In this document: one piece after another, positions 12,347-22,329 of the stretch
Layout of the letters: each line of letters begins with the position of its first letter
Numbering within the stretch: the stretch's first letter is position 1
DNA from: Phoronis australis
Lineage: Eukaryota; Phoronida; Phoronidae
Length of the DNA stretch: 63,796 nucleotides
NCBI GenBank assembly: GCA_002633005.1
Contig: NMRA01000886.1
Span: 40,544 to 104,339 of the forward strand
Direction: 5' to 3'
The notes under the pieces: generated by a model
Database searches by the model: none
Told to the model about the DNA's origin: nothing
What the model saw: the letters and a program-made list of their open reading frames with translations, nothing else
Position numbers and translations under genes: made by a program

Positions 12347-12390
12347 AACATTCTTTAACAGTGCTACGAAAGGTAGCACTGTCGAATGTT
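12347..12390. other. Short strong hairpin
   Basis: ACAGTGCTAC (12358-12367) pairs perfectly with GTAGCACTGT (12373-12382) across a 5-base loop. The outer AACATTC and GAATGTT (12347-12353, 12384-12390) extend the stem past a small bulge. It is too short for a typical pre-miRNA. It may be an element end or RNA structure. Confidence 0.6.
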
Positions 12391-12884
12391 GTTTAATATG
12401 GGTTCTCACTGTTTTCATTAATGAAATGACGTCATAGCATTCAGCCATTCCCAGTGGTTGAAATCTGGAAAGCCCCTTTCAGTTTACATTTACCAAGCGG
12501 CGACCACCTTTTTACTTGAACAGTTGCAGTTTATTAAAACGGGCAGTGACCGAAGTAAACAAAACCAAGGAAACCCCGATCCAGTGGCTTAAGCTTAAAC
12601 AAGTGCAGACAGTGCATAAAGGCATGTGCAAGTGATGGCGACGTGATCGGCATACTTCCGACCAAGACATGCGCATTGATGCCCACGCATGAAATTCCAT
12701 CATACTTCCAAAGGGATACTTCAGTATAGGTGGTGATGAGTCAGAGGGTACTCAAGACTTGGAAAGATATCGCGATGCAGTGCAGGAGAAGCACGCGCGA
12801 GAGCGCAACCTATGCTACTCCTCCAAGCATACGATTAACTCACGCAGACAGGAAGCACGCTTCAAAACGAGGCTCACTACAGTG

Positions 12885-13206
12885 ACGGATCTAGGATACC
12901 ATAAGGGGAGGGGGGGGCAACATGTCGCCTCGGGTAATTGGGCAAAGCGCAATTGTATGTGCACAGCCGGCCCGAAAGTTCCAGGGGCCGGGGATGTGGA
13001 CTTACTGTTTGGAAAACCATTGGTGGACTAAAAAACGGATACACGATTCCGCCGCTACCTGTGGTCGGAGCACCCCCCCTCACCCAGTACCGGCCCTAAT
13101 TGCTGAACTCAATATTTCCTCACGCTTCACGCTGTTGCTGTTTCATCTTGCGTGCGGCAGCCAAGGGGGTGGGTGGCAGGCCCCCTAGCCCCCCTAAATC
13201 CGCCTA
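12885..13206. mobile_element. MITE of the GGCGGATCCAGG family, both ends present
   Basis: The left end CAGTGACGGATCTAGG and the reverse complement of the right end, CATAGGCGGATTTAGG, match at 12 of 16 positions. Both lead into G-rich runs. I see no clear 8-bp target duplication. It is probably an hAT-type non-autonomous element. Confidence 0.6.
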
Positions 13207-13918
13207 TGCAATACGATACAGCAGCTCCCGTTAAATGTCTTATCCGCGTTTGTGTTCCGCGTTGCTCGAACGGCGATAGAAAAATTACGGGCAATCAACT
13301 ATCTTGTATTACAATTTCTAAAAGTGTTGCGATTCGGAAGCGTTGGGTCGTTTCCATACACTTTGACGAAGGAAAATATTTCCAGATAAGAATGATAAAT
13401 GTTATTGGAAGTTTGATCACATTTTGTCGCATCTCGGTTGCCGTGCATCATAGCAACGCTAACGGGGAATCTTTGGCCAGACTGTGATTACGTGATTATG
13501 AGTTGAAACATTGCATTATTTTCCTAAAAGGAACACAATAACCAAGCTTGATCTGCCCAGTCAATTGAAGCTCTAAAACGAGATGGATCATTGTTTTCAG
13601 GTTATGCTTTTGACGAACGAACTGGGTGTTTTAATTTTAAAATTAATCTTGGTTGAGAATGATGTAAGAATAACACAAAGAAAGCAGAATTGACGGTCAA
13701 ATAATTTTTAGCTTCAATTACCCGCCTGTTTTTGATTTTCATAAAAATAATTTTAATAACACCCAACAATCTTCCAGATCAATGGCAAATCTACTGTTAG
13801 TCTCGTTAGTCCTTTCCTCACTACCAGCCTTTGCTTGTTGTTGATATTAATATTGTTGATCAACCAATAAAACCAGTAGTATGGTAAGTCATTTAGGCGC
13901 CCCATTTATGAGGGTCCT

Positions 13919-13951
13919 CGGTCAAAGGTCAAACGGAAAGGTCAAAGGTCA
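13919..13951 (+). promoter_or_regulatory. Two tandem DR1 nuclear-receptor-type sites
   Basis: A perfect DR1 (AGGTCA A AGGTCA) lies at 13939-13951 and overlaps GTCACGTG. A one-mismatch DR1 lies at 13919-13931. In animals DR1 binds HNF4, RXR and PPAR-type receptors. It is 2.4 kb upstream of the lectin gene with no other gene nearer on that side. It could equally be part of a dispersed repeat. Confidence 0.4.
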
Positions 13952-14169
13952 CGTGTGACGATTTCAACCGGAAATAACGTCATCTGCCTACAGGACGGAA
14001 GTGGCAATGACGTCATACCTCATTACGTAATGGGTTTCATTGGACCTGTTTGAGAGGGACCTCAATCCAAGGCCAAGGTCATGCGTGTAATCGGGAGTCA
14101 TCGGTAGACCGGAAAAACTAGTGGAAATCATGTGATTTCTGACGTTATCAGGTAAGTTATGGCGTGGCA

Positions 14170-14986
14170 CCGTCCACCACCCGGATGTTCGTAGAGTTCA
14201 GCAGATCGAAAGCGGAAACAAAATAGGGATTATGCTGCGCACTGAATAAGAACAAAATGGTGATTCCCTTATTTCGCCTGGGTCACGTGTCGTCGTTGTA
14301 TATTGCTTGTTCTCTCTCATTTCTCAACAACAGATGTCGCGTATAATCCGTGCGTGAAATGTGACGGGACGTTCGTAACTTTACCCTTATTGTTATTCTT
14401 ATTTAGTTGCAAATGTTCAGTTATTCTTATGCTAATGTCTTTGTTGCGTCTCAGTGCACCTTTGTTACGTGGGCATGTGGGCGCGACTGTATGTGTCGGG
14501 CACTTCGCTAGCGACAGGCTTAGGAGAAGGGTGTTTCCTTCCTTTGCTTTCATGAAAATTGATCGTTATCATGTGCAATTGAACTGAAACGTATGCCTGA
14601 TGAGAGGAAATACATATTTTTGATGTTCAGTGGAGACTTGCTCTGTTACAGAAAGATGATAAGGGAATATTGTGACCACCTAACTCAACAACAGATGTCG
14701 CTCATACCTAACCCAGGTACTGACGGTACTAAGCTAAAATAGAACATAAACTTCATATTGTTTAAAGGTGTATTAATAGCAAAGTGCATTCGAATACACT
14801 ACAAAAACCGTCAAGACGTCCAGACACCATTATCCGTACAAGTAGCAAATTATTAAATGTCCTGAATTAAATGTTCAAAGGTTCAGTGGTGACGCCGTCG
14901 TGAAACACCTGTTTTTTGGGATAAGTTTAGGTGAATGCACACCTCTCTCAGTCTTGAAAATATGTATACATGGTGTTATCGCCGCC
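14170..14986. other. Intergenic, no gene seen
   Basis: Open frames of about 80-95 codons occur on both strands but show no family features. CACAGATGTCGC-like CAACAACAGATGTCG occurs twice (about 14325 and 14688), suggesting a small repeat. Nothing else is recognisable. Confidence 0.35.
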
Positions 14987-14989
14987 TAA

Positions 14990-15547
14990 CCGATATCCTT
15001 TGCTGAGAGCCGAGCTACTCTTCGTGCGAGACTCGCTCACTCGTATACAACGATTGTCACAGGTCTAACATCGAGTGGAAAAACTCAGTGGAACATGCGA
15101 CGTCTGCAAAATATCACTGCGATGATTCATCCTACTCCGGACAGTGTGACGTGTTGTTTCTTCGAATATCGAGATGTATTTTCTAACTTGACCAACGTCA
15201 ACTTTGTAGAAGGGTTGCCTGAACTTTGCAGTTTCGATAAACGCAAGAGGCATCTCGTGGTCATCAACGGCATGATGAGTGAATTGGATGGCACTGTGAC
15301 AAACATATTTATTAAAGGCAGTCACCATAGAAACGTGTGCGTTGTTTTGACGGTTCAAAAATTGTTTTCTAAAAACAAAGAGATGTGCACCATTAGTCTA
15401 AACACTCACTACCCTGTGCTGTTTAAAAAACCCCGCGATAAAACACAAATTGTGCACCTCGCTAAGCAGATTTATCCGGGGAATACCAGATTCGTACAGG
15501 AAGCGTTTGCAGAAGCTACCAATAACCTTTCGGTTAACATGCACTAG
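14990..15547 (+). pseudogene. Broken A32/FtsK-type DNA-packaging ATPase relic (polinton/adintovirus-like)
   Basis: The frame is open from the TAA at 14987 to a TAG at 15545. It has a complete P-loop (GLTSSGKT, codons 15062-15085), then segments typical of the packaging ATPase of polinton/Maverick and adintovirus-like elements: FVEGLP, FIKGSHHRN, TISLNTHYPVLFKKPRD and LAKQIYPG. In that family it would power genome packaging into virions. The acidic pair expected after the Walker B hydrophobic strand is absent (LVVINGMM). The frame stops where the C-terminal strand should follow, and no ATG precedes the P-loop. No capsid, protease, polymerase B or integrase is visible nearby, so this is an isolated, inactive relic. 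Family placement is from remembered motif patterns. Confidence 0.68.
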
Positions 15548-15561
15548 TTTCTTCTTCTAGC

Positions 15562-15833
15562 TATTTTATAAAATGCATCGTTTGCACAAACTCCGTCTCC
15601 CCCGCTCCACTACAGACCTTCGTTGCGCCCGTTTCTGAACCGCCTTACTTCCAGGTATTGCACCGGCCCCCTATTTGGATTCGGGGTGTACTATTTTTTA
15701 TTCTCGCGGGCCGTTTTTTCGCGAACGCGAAGGGAGGGTGGCCAGTTTCGTACTGGGTTTGGTGACGTCAATCCGTCGGCTCAACGGCCTTGGTGACGTC
15801 AATCCGTCGGCTTAATTTCACTCCCTCGGGCTT
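15562..15833 (-). repeat. CRE-bearing repeat block X, copy 1
   Basis: This block is the reverse complement of 55752-56030. It contains two perfect TGACGTCA palindromes (15763-15770 and 15794-15801) spaced 31 bases apart inside a 31-base tandem duplication. It starts 15 bases after the ATPase relic stop. It is followed on the plus strand by block Y. Confidence 0.75.
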
Positions 15834-15937
15834 TCTACCTCAGTATATGTACATTTATGAAGCAACTTTTGTAAATACACTTATATACTTTGTGTACTTT
15901 CGCTCTAAAAATATCTGATCACCGTACTTTGTGTTAC

Positions 15938-16063
15938 GGCAGGGTCAAATGTTCTGGAAAGAAATTTCTACTGCCTGGGGAAAGAATCTCGCATCCACAC
16001 ACTATTTCCTCTCGGCGCTTCCCACCGGCTGCTACCCGTGCAAAACCCCGGGTAACGGCTAGT
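15938..16063 (+). repeat. Repeat block Y, copy 1, with Helitron-like 3' end
   Basis: The block matches 56060-56297 in the same orientation: the TTCTGGAAAGAAA and CTGCCTGGGGAAAGAATC segments are shared. It ends in a hairpin (TACCCG 16033-16038 with CGGGTA 16049-16054) followed by CTAG and T, the layout of a Helitron 3' terminus. No Rep/helicase is seen, so the class is inferred. Confidence 0.55.
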
Positions 16064-16348
16064 ATTATTTTAAACTTTCAATGTGTTTGTATTATTTATC
16101 AAACGAGACTACGAAACACACGAAGCCCTAGGTATAAGAAGACTGGGACGATACGCCATTCATTTATTACGCCACGCATGAGCTTTTTCGCAAAATATTT
16201 GAATATTTTGTTCAACTGCTCGTTTCCAGAGCTACTGAAATCCTTTTCAAAGAAACCTTCAACAAAACCAAAAGTTCACGAGGTGCACACAACAGATTGC
16301 CTGTACACGAAGTGGAAACAGACGTTGCCTGCTTAGCCTCGCTTCGAG

Positions 16349-17470
16349 ATGAGTCCGTTACCGAATGCCTTGAAAATTTTGACGGTGGTGATTTGTGTGG
16401 AATGTTTACTTAACTCCCAAGAAAACATGCGAAGCTGTTGGTTTTTGAAACAAACTGACGTTGTCGTGAGAGCAACCATCCAGACTATTGTAAAGAAGTT
16501 TGTGTCGCAGTGCGCGCAAGAGTGTTTACAGGACGTGGAATGTACTGCTTTTTCAGTAGAGGAAGAGGGCACAGACTCAGTCAAATGCAACTTAACTACG
16601 TCGTGTTACCTTGTTCTTGGTACACAACAGAAAGGCTCCCATCTTTATGAGAAACCACTGACTGTTCCGCAATTTGGTTTCAAATGGATTCACACACAAC
16701 GGAAAACTGGATTTTTTTGGATCGCTTCCGGGCAATCTGGAGTGTGGGCGACACATACAGACGGTTCCATCTGGTACAAAAGTGGCACGTACAGAGCGAG
16801 CGGAACCAACCCATCGACTGGAGGTGATTGGCTGCAGATATCAGGAGGCTTAACATACATCTCATCCGGGACAAACGTGGTTTGGGGAACGAACAGTTAT
16901 GATCATATCTACTATAGGTCGTCAGTAAATTCAAACCAACCAACCGGAAGTGGTTGGCTGTTAGTCAGTGGTGGTTTGAGGCAAATAAGTGTTTCCTCCT
17001 ACTCAAATGAAGTATGGTCCGTAAACAGCCAACAAAATCTTTTCCGGCGGATTGGTTCATCGTTGACATCGTTTGGAAATGACTGGACTTACATTGACCT
17101 TAACATTACACAAGTGTCCGTGGGAAAAGCAGGCGTTTGGGCCGTGAGATCAACAGGGGAAATGGTCTACAGGAAGGGAACTTATCAGACACCAGGGACG
17201 GCTGGAAGCGGCTGGGAGACGGTATATTGCCCATACACTGTCAGTAGAATAAGTGTTGGTGATGACGTGGTTTTTATCACTACTACAGACAACTTGGTGC
17301 ATTTCCGTTATGGAATGTGTGCTCGAAACCCCACTGGACGAAAATGGTCTAACTTTGAAGGAAATTTTAAACTGATCGATATCGACGACGTAAGTGGTAC
17401 CATCTGGGCACTGGATGTCGAAGGCCGTCCGTGGTTCAAAAACGGAAGTAATAATTGGCAAACGGTGTAA
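16349..17470 (+). CDS. Secreted apple/PAN plus tectonin beta-propeller lectin
   Basis: A single uninterrupted exon encodes 373 residues. Residues 1-24 form a signal peptide (hydrophobic ILTVVICVECLL). Residues 30-101 have the six-cysteine spacing of an apple/PAN domain (C30, C55, C59, C65, C80, C86). Residues 110-373 form tectonin repeats, with recurring W-x-x-I/V-S-x-G, VWxV/T and IWYKSGT-type strands in about five blades, as in fish-egg lectin and tachylectin-1. Such proteins bind carbohydrate, LPS or phosphorylated glycans outside the cell. The ATG is the first after an in-frame TAG at 16334. The gene is plus strand, opposite to the dehydrogenases, and sits between arrays of mobile elements. 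The lack of introns may mean a retrocopy or simply a single-exon family. A 3' fragment is duplicated about 310 bases downstream. Confidence 0.88.
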   Translation: MSPLPNALKILTVVICVECLLNSQENMRSCWFLKQTDVVVRATIQTIVKKFVSQCAQECLQDVECTAFSVEEEGTDSVKCNLTTSCYLVLGTQQKGSHLYEKPLTVPQFGFKWIHTQRKTGFFWIASGQSGVWATHTDGSIWYKSGTYRASGTNPSTGGDWLQISGGLTYISSGTNVVWGTNSYDHIYYRSSVNSNQPTGSGWLLVSGGLRQISVSSYSNEVWSVNSQQNLFRRIGSSLTSFGNDWTYIDLNITQVSVGKAGVWAVRSTGEMVYRKGTYQTPGTAGSGWETVYCPYTVSRISVGDDVVFITTTDNLVHFRYGMCARNPTGRKWSNFEGNFKLIDIDDVSGTIWALDVEGRPWFKNGSNNWQTV

Positions 17471-17775
17471 ATTGTCTATCTGAATTAGACTGACACTGGT
17501 TTTAGTTCTATAAGTTTTACTTTGGTGTTCTGTTTGTTCACTAGGAGATAGCACTTGATTGACAATAACCTATGATGTCAGACTAGCCATGGTGTAATTT
17601 GTTTACAAAAGATGCTATAGAACATAGAACAGATATTGGGCTTACGTCGGACATTTTGTTTGTAGACTTTTGAACGTAGGGTCCAGAATAACCCACACTA
17701 CGAAAATGGCCAAGCTATAAGAAATTTTAATAGGGTTAAGTTGACATCAATGACGTCACTGGTACTCTTTGGTTG

Positions 17776-17842
17776 TTGGATGACGACAGCGTCCGTGTTT
17801 CAAAGAGGAGAATAAAAATTGGCAAACGGCATAAACTGTCAA
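17776..17842 (+). pseudogene. Duplicated 3' end fragment of the lectin gene
   Basis: About 60 bases here match the last codons and stop region of the lectin gene (17418-17475): the GTCCGTG, TTCAAA and TTGGCAAACGG blocks occur in the same order, followed by an in-frame TAA. The rest of the gene is missing. It is a remnant of either a tandem lectin copy or a local duplication. Confidence 0.6.
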
Positions 17843-18289
17843 AAATCTGTTGGATGTTCCTCGCACATGGTTCAACGCCTGATATACATGTAACGTCAAG
17901 GCGTCAAATGTTACATGTACTTAGCAAAATTCCCAGGTTACCGAACGGGAACTGAGGTCGCAAAACCTGGTTGGTAAGAGCTGCCACAACGTGGAATTGT
18001 CGTGAGGACTTGACTGGGACCTGACGGGACTCACGCTCCACTGGCTTATCTACACTGATTTGAAAAGGCTTTGTCCAGTCACACGTTGTGGATCTTAAAA
18101 GAGGTGATACCTACAGTTGACGCCGCAGCAGAAGTACTTTCGTTCATCACATTGGTGCACACTCACAGGATAAATTAAGGATTACGCTCTTATTAACTAT
18201 TCGACTGTCAGCATGTTTCGAGAGACTTAACCTCAATGCTGCGGTGGCTGTAAAAGGACGGCACGGCAAATTTATTTCTCCGTTGCTAA

Positions 18290-18450
18290 CTCTATCGATA
18301 GACTTACTACCTCTATCGATAGACTTACTATCTCTCGATAGACTTCGTAACTCAGTCGATAGACTTATTAACTCTATTGATAGACTTATTATTCCTATCG
18401 ATAGAGTCACTATCTCTATCGAAAGACTTATTAACTATATGGATAGTGTT
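18290..18450. repeat. 21-bp minisatellite built on TATCGATA
   Basis: About eight units share CTATCGATAGACTTAYTAN. The CG centre recurs every 21 bases except for one 19-base step (18296, 18317, 18336, 18357, 18378, 18399, 18420, 18441). Because 21 is a multiple of three, both strands stay open, giving spurious 87-98-codon frames. The core TATCGATA is the palindrome bound by DREF/BEAF-type factors in flies; function here is unknown. Confidence 0.85.
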
Positions 18451-18486
18451 ACGATATCGAGGTTGCTACCTCGGTTTCAAATCAAA

Positions 18487-18840
18487 ATGGAGGACCGAAA
18501 CAAGCATATTGTCGATTTATTTAAGTTAGGACTGACTTAAAATGAAATAATAAAGGTACCCATACGTCGTTTTGGAGCGTCACTAAGCACAAGGCAATTG
18601 CGACGTGTTTTAGGCGACTTACGGACTTCGGCGCCGTAAAAAATGTGTCTGCTTTTGATGAAATGGTTCGCTTTGTTGAAGAACACGTCGCGGGTTCAGG
18701 TCAGATGCACGGTTATAGAATTATGCATCAGAAGTGCATAGCAAATGGTGTAACTGTACCACGAGGGACAATTTGACAGTTGTTAACTATCATTGATCTG
18801 TCTGGAGTTATAGCCAACGTTGTGAACGGCTAGTTCGGAG
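18487..18840 (+). pseudogene. Integrase-domain (rve-like) transposase relic
   Basis: Two frames together resemble the N-terminal part of animal integrase-core proteins of mobile origin: NKHIVDLFKLGLT, LSTRQLRRVLGDL, then in another frame GSGQMHGYRIMHQKCIANGV and LLTIIDLSGV. In-frame stops (after GLT and within the second part) and a frameshift near 18640 break it. The catalytic core that should follow is missing. It starts 36 bases after the 21-bp array, which may be part of the same element. Confidence 0.6.
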
Positions 18841-19186
18841 GATATGCTTTCAAAAATTGAGCCTAACAAACCGTCATATCCAAGTGACAGTCCGCTTTCG
18901 TTGTCTGGCGTCTTCGCTCATGGCGAGTTGCTATCACAAGAGCGTTTTCATTTAATTTTAATGTGTCTATTGTCACTTATTCATTGTCTTTTATCGTGTT
19001 CTCCGGCCCTTGGGGTCTTATAATAAATAATTGCGAATTCAAACAGTTACTTCCGATGCGACACTTTTTGTTTATACAATGCAATTTTGATACCAGATGT
19101 GAATGTTTGCACTGAAACGTAAACATTATTTATTGATTATTTAATTACTGAATGACAACAAGGCTCATAAATTATCGGGAATGTTA

Positions 19187-20975
19187 CCGGTTCCGTACCA
19201 GTTATCATTATCGTACCACGTATTTTCCCGCCAAACTACGTATGCTTGCCACCCAAGAGAGTGATCACTTTTAGCGACCTCAGACGGCGACAACAGAAAG
19301 CCAAGCAAAATGTCGAGCAGACAACCCGGTGAAAAACGGTAAGCATTTTCCACTTTTTTGACATGTTGATGTAAATTTTAGCTCCCATGAATAGTGTGAT
19401 AAGACAACAACAAGTATAGCAAATGAGTGAACCGATGTGCCATCTGATAGCTCATTCTCATCTCTTTGTATGGTATAATTTCTGGTTGCCAAATCGCGTG
19501 CCAAATATTTTCAGCCCACGTGTTTGAAAATAGGTCAGTGTCACGAGTGTCGTACCACTACAGGTCACGGGTAAGGTACCCTGGGTACGGTACATGTAAC
19601 CAAGAGGTACGATACACAAAACGTGATACGAGTAGGTAATGTGTTGGTTTTTTTTTTGCTTTTTAGTACTATTTTTTACTTTCAGGAAAAAGCCATCGCC
19701 GTTGTCATGGACATCGGAGGATATGCAGAACTGTCTCAAAGCTATGGATGAAGGATTGGGATTTAACGCTGCTTCTAAGCTATTTGGTATCCCAAAGCCA
19801 ACTATTCGCCGTCACCGCATGGGTCTGAATAAGTACGCAAAACATATCAACTTACGCGGAGGCGCAAAAGTTTTGCCTACAGAAATAGAAACTAATTTGG
19901 TAGAACACATAAAAGGTCTTGACGATCTTTTTTTGGTATCACACCAAAAGATGTTATGAAACTTGCATATCAATTGGCAAAATCCCATGGCATCCATAAA
20001 TTTAGCGAAACAAAACAGTCTGCCAATAAAACCTGGTACTACAGCTTTATGAGACAACATCCAGAACTCAGTCTGCGCACCCCAGAATCTACATCTATTG
20101 GTCGCATGAAAGGTTTCAACCGCCGAGCTGTTTCAGATTTCTTCGATAAATATTACGAGCTAATTGAATTACACGGATTTACTGCTCACAGAGTGTTTAA
20201 TATGGATGAAACTGGACATTCTACCGTGCAAAGGCCGTCGAAAGTGATCTCAGCGAAAGGGAAACGTCAAGTTGGAGCAGCAACAACCACTGAACAAGGA
20301 ACAAATACTACTGGTGTCCACTGTCATTCCGCCATTGTTCAATACATCCCCACAATGCTCATCTTCAAGAGGAAAAGACTGTGTGATTCCTTGAAAGTTG
20401 ATGCACCCACTGGTACTATTTTTGCCTGCACTAATTCAGGATGGATTGACTCTATAGTTTTCATTGAATGGCTTCGTCTAATATCCGATCAGTGAATGCC
20501 TCAGTTGAAAATAAAGTCCTTCTTCTACTCGACGGACATGCATCCCACACAAAAAACCTTGGCGCCATTAAGCTAGCGCAGGAAAATGGTGTTTTCATTT
20601 TCTCCTTCCCCAGTCACACAACGCACAGGCCGTAAACCCTTAGATGTTAGCTTTTTAAGTCATAATTGTGATTCCGATGTAGACTCTGATTAACCTACAT
20701 AAACCAGGCAATTTAAGTATGTTACATAAGTACAGTTGACTGATCCATTTTGTTATCTTTAAGTGTTGGTTTGTTCGCACATATTTATAAAGACGTCTGT
20801 TAGCACTAGAATCATAGGGAAATGCTGTTTCTTGTAATATGTTTCTATGTGGCAAATAAAAGGTTTGACTGTTTGCTCTGTTGCCTTGTTCAATTTTGCT
20901 TGGTGAAATACACGTAGTTATTAGTATAGTACCACTGGTACGATTGTGATGTTCGACAGGTACGAATTACAAAAC
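19187..20975 (+). mobile_element. Probable extent of the pogo-like element
   Basis: The 5' sequence TTCCGTACC...ATCATTATCGTACCACG (19191-19220) resembles the reverse complement of 20931-20968 (ATTCGTACC...ATCACAATCGTACC), each with two CGTACC boxes about 20-26 bases apart. These may be the terminal inverted repeats. More GTACC boxes lie in the putative intron near 19550-19615. Exact ends and target duplication are not resolved. Confidence 0.45.
19310..20665 (+). pseudogene. Pogo/CENP-B-like (HTH_psq plus DDE) transposase relic
   Basis: A possible first exon (19310-19338, MSSRQPGEKR) joins through GTAAGC...TTTCAG to 19686. An HTH_psq segment follows (WTSEDMQNCLKAMDEGLG, AASKLFGIPKPTIRRH). The DDE domain shows FNMDETGHS with the first Asp, LLLLDGHASHTKN with the second Asp, and a trace of PLDVSFL with the third. 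Frameshifts lie in the T run near 19930, near 20490 and near 20632, and the C-terminus is missing. In the Tc1/mariner-pogo group such proteins excise and insert the element. This copy is inactive. Confidence 0.82.
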
Positions 20976-22077
20976 CAGTCATGTGAATCGTACTTTTATT
21001 GACTTTTCTACAACCGTGTTTTGCAGCTAAAACATAATCATTATTCTTCTAAATCACATGTGCGGTTATACGTGTGAAGCCACTTAGGCTATGAGATAGC
21101 TCCCGATTCAGTGGCTAGTTCAGCGTGGCGTACAGAGGGGTGCATCCTTAAGTGGTACGAAACCAGTAACTTTCCCCTACAATTGTACTGGTAACTGCAC
21201 ACAACCTGATTGCGCGTGTGATAAACAGGCGGTTAAAACATGGCACTTCGAGGCAATTGTCAGCACACCTTCAAAAACGGAAGCTATTGTCGATAAGCCT
21301 AACCTTCTGAAAGTAACGAATCGTTGACTCTTAAAAACCATTTCACACGTACATGTGACTTGCTTACAGTTACCGCATTAGCTTTTGTACATTGACGTAT
21401 AACACAAGAAATCATATAGTATATGCCAATTCAAATTTTGTTGAAACAATCTATCTCACACATATCTTGCTTACAGTTACCTTCACACTTTGAACTAAAA
21501 AATACACAACACAACACAACACAACAAATCATCTTATACATTATGAAAAAGTTATCTACTCAATTAAAAAAAAACAATTTCAACAGTTCAGTAGTCTACA
21601 TATGAATTCCTGAACCACATCAAAAGCCAACATACTGTCAAACTTGAAATCAACAGTGCAGTGATCTAAGAAACATGATTTTAGACAATATTGCAAACGT
21701 ATTAGCAATGACGGGCTCTGAAAACTAGCTCAGGTGTATCTTGTTTACTCAAATACTGGCAAACCCAGAACGAACTTTTAAACTACAGACTGAAGTGCAA
21801 GGTATAAAAATGGTCGCCAATTTCGAGGTCCAACGGCACATAACAAAATATATATAATGACTGATAAAGCCAAAATGAGTTAGCCGTGTCTACATCTGTA
21901 TTGTATGCCGAGACAAGTGACCAGTTCTTATTCTTCTGTAGCTACCCCCTGTTGGAGGTATGACAGATATAAAACATCATGGGATTCATACAAGATCATT
22001 TGCTGTTGAATAACCGTTACGACTGTCGCTGTGCCTGTGTTGTGGGTCATGATACATCACACGAAGTCCTAAACAGG
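20976..22077. other. Intergenic, no gene seen
   Basis: AT-rich DNA with a short ACACA-type microsatellite (about 21504-21530). No coding family or element end is evident. Confidence 0.4.
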
Positions 22078-22078
22078 C

Positions 22079-22326
22079 ATATCGATAGAGTTACTAAATC
22101 TATCGATAGAGATTGCAGGGGCGGATCCAGGATTTTGGGTTGGGGGGGGGGCAGGGCACAGAATAACCAGAATTNCTGGGCAAGACTCTACCAGGTGTTT
22201 AGGAGATTCTACGTCAGTACCACACTCGGGACACACAGGGCTCCCCATATGCCCAGTAATGTGTCTGTGTCGGGCTAGGTTGCAGTGGCCCGTCAAAAAG
22301 GTTACTAAGTTTATCGATAGATGCAA
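22079..22326. repeat. Second TATCGATA array, split by an insertion
   Basis: Units centred at 22083 and 22104 are 21 bases apart, as in the 18.3-kb array. A further unit is at 22315. Between them (about 22112-22300) lie a GGCGGATCCAGG-type MITE end, an N at 22175 and a LINE fragment. This is therefore a nested insertion in a second copy of the satellite. Confidence 0.6.
22175..22310 (-). pseudogene. LINE C-terminal fragment (post-RNase-H, zinc-knuckle-like)
   Basis: The minus strand reads NLVTFLTGHCNLARHRHITG, then SPVCPECGTDVESPKHLVESCP. This matches the TGH...C..C...E...H.L..C tail of I/Outcast/jockey-type LINE ORF2 proteins. About 45 codons remain, joined to unrelated DNA. Confidence 0.65.
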
Positions 22327-22329
22327 ATG

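Noticed and set aside
15890-16336. 148-codon plus-strand frame upstream of the lectin
   Set aside because: It runs through repeat block Y and its hairpin end; no family features.
18147-18540. Overlapping open frames of 87-98 codons on both strands (SIDRL-type repeats)
   Set aside because: They are produced by the 21-bp satellite, whose length is a multiple of three, and show no domain.
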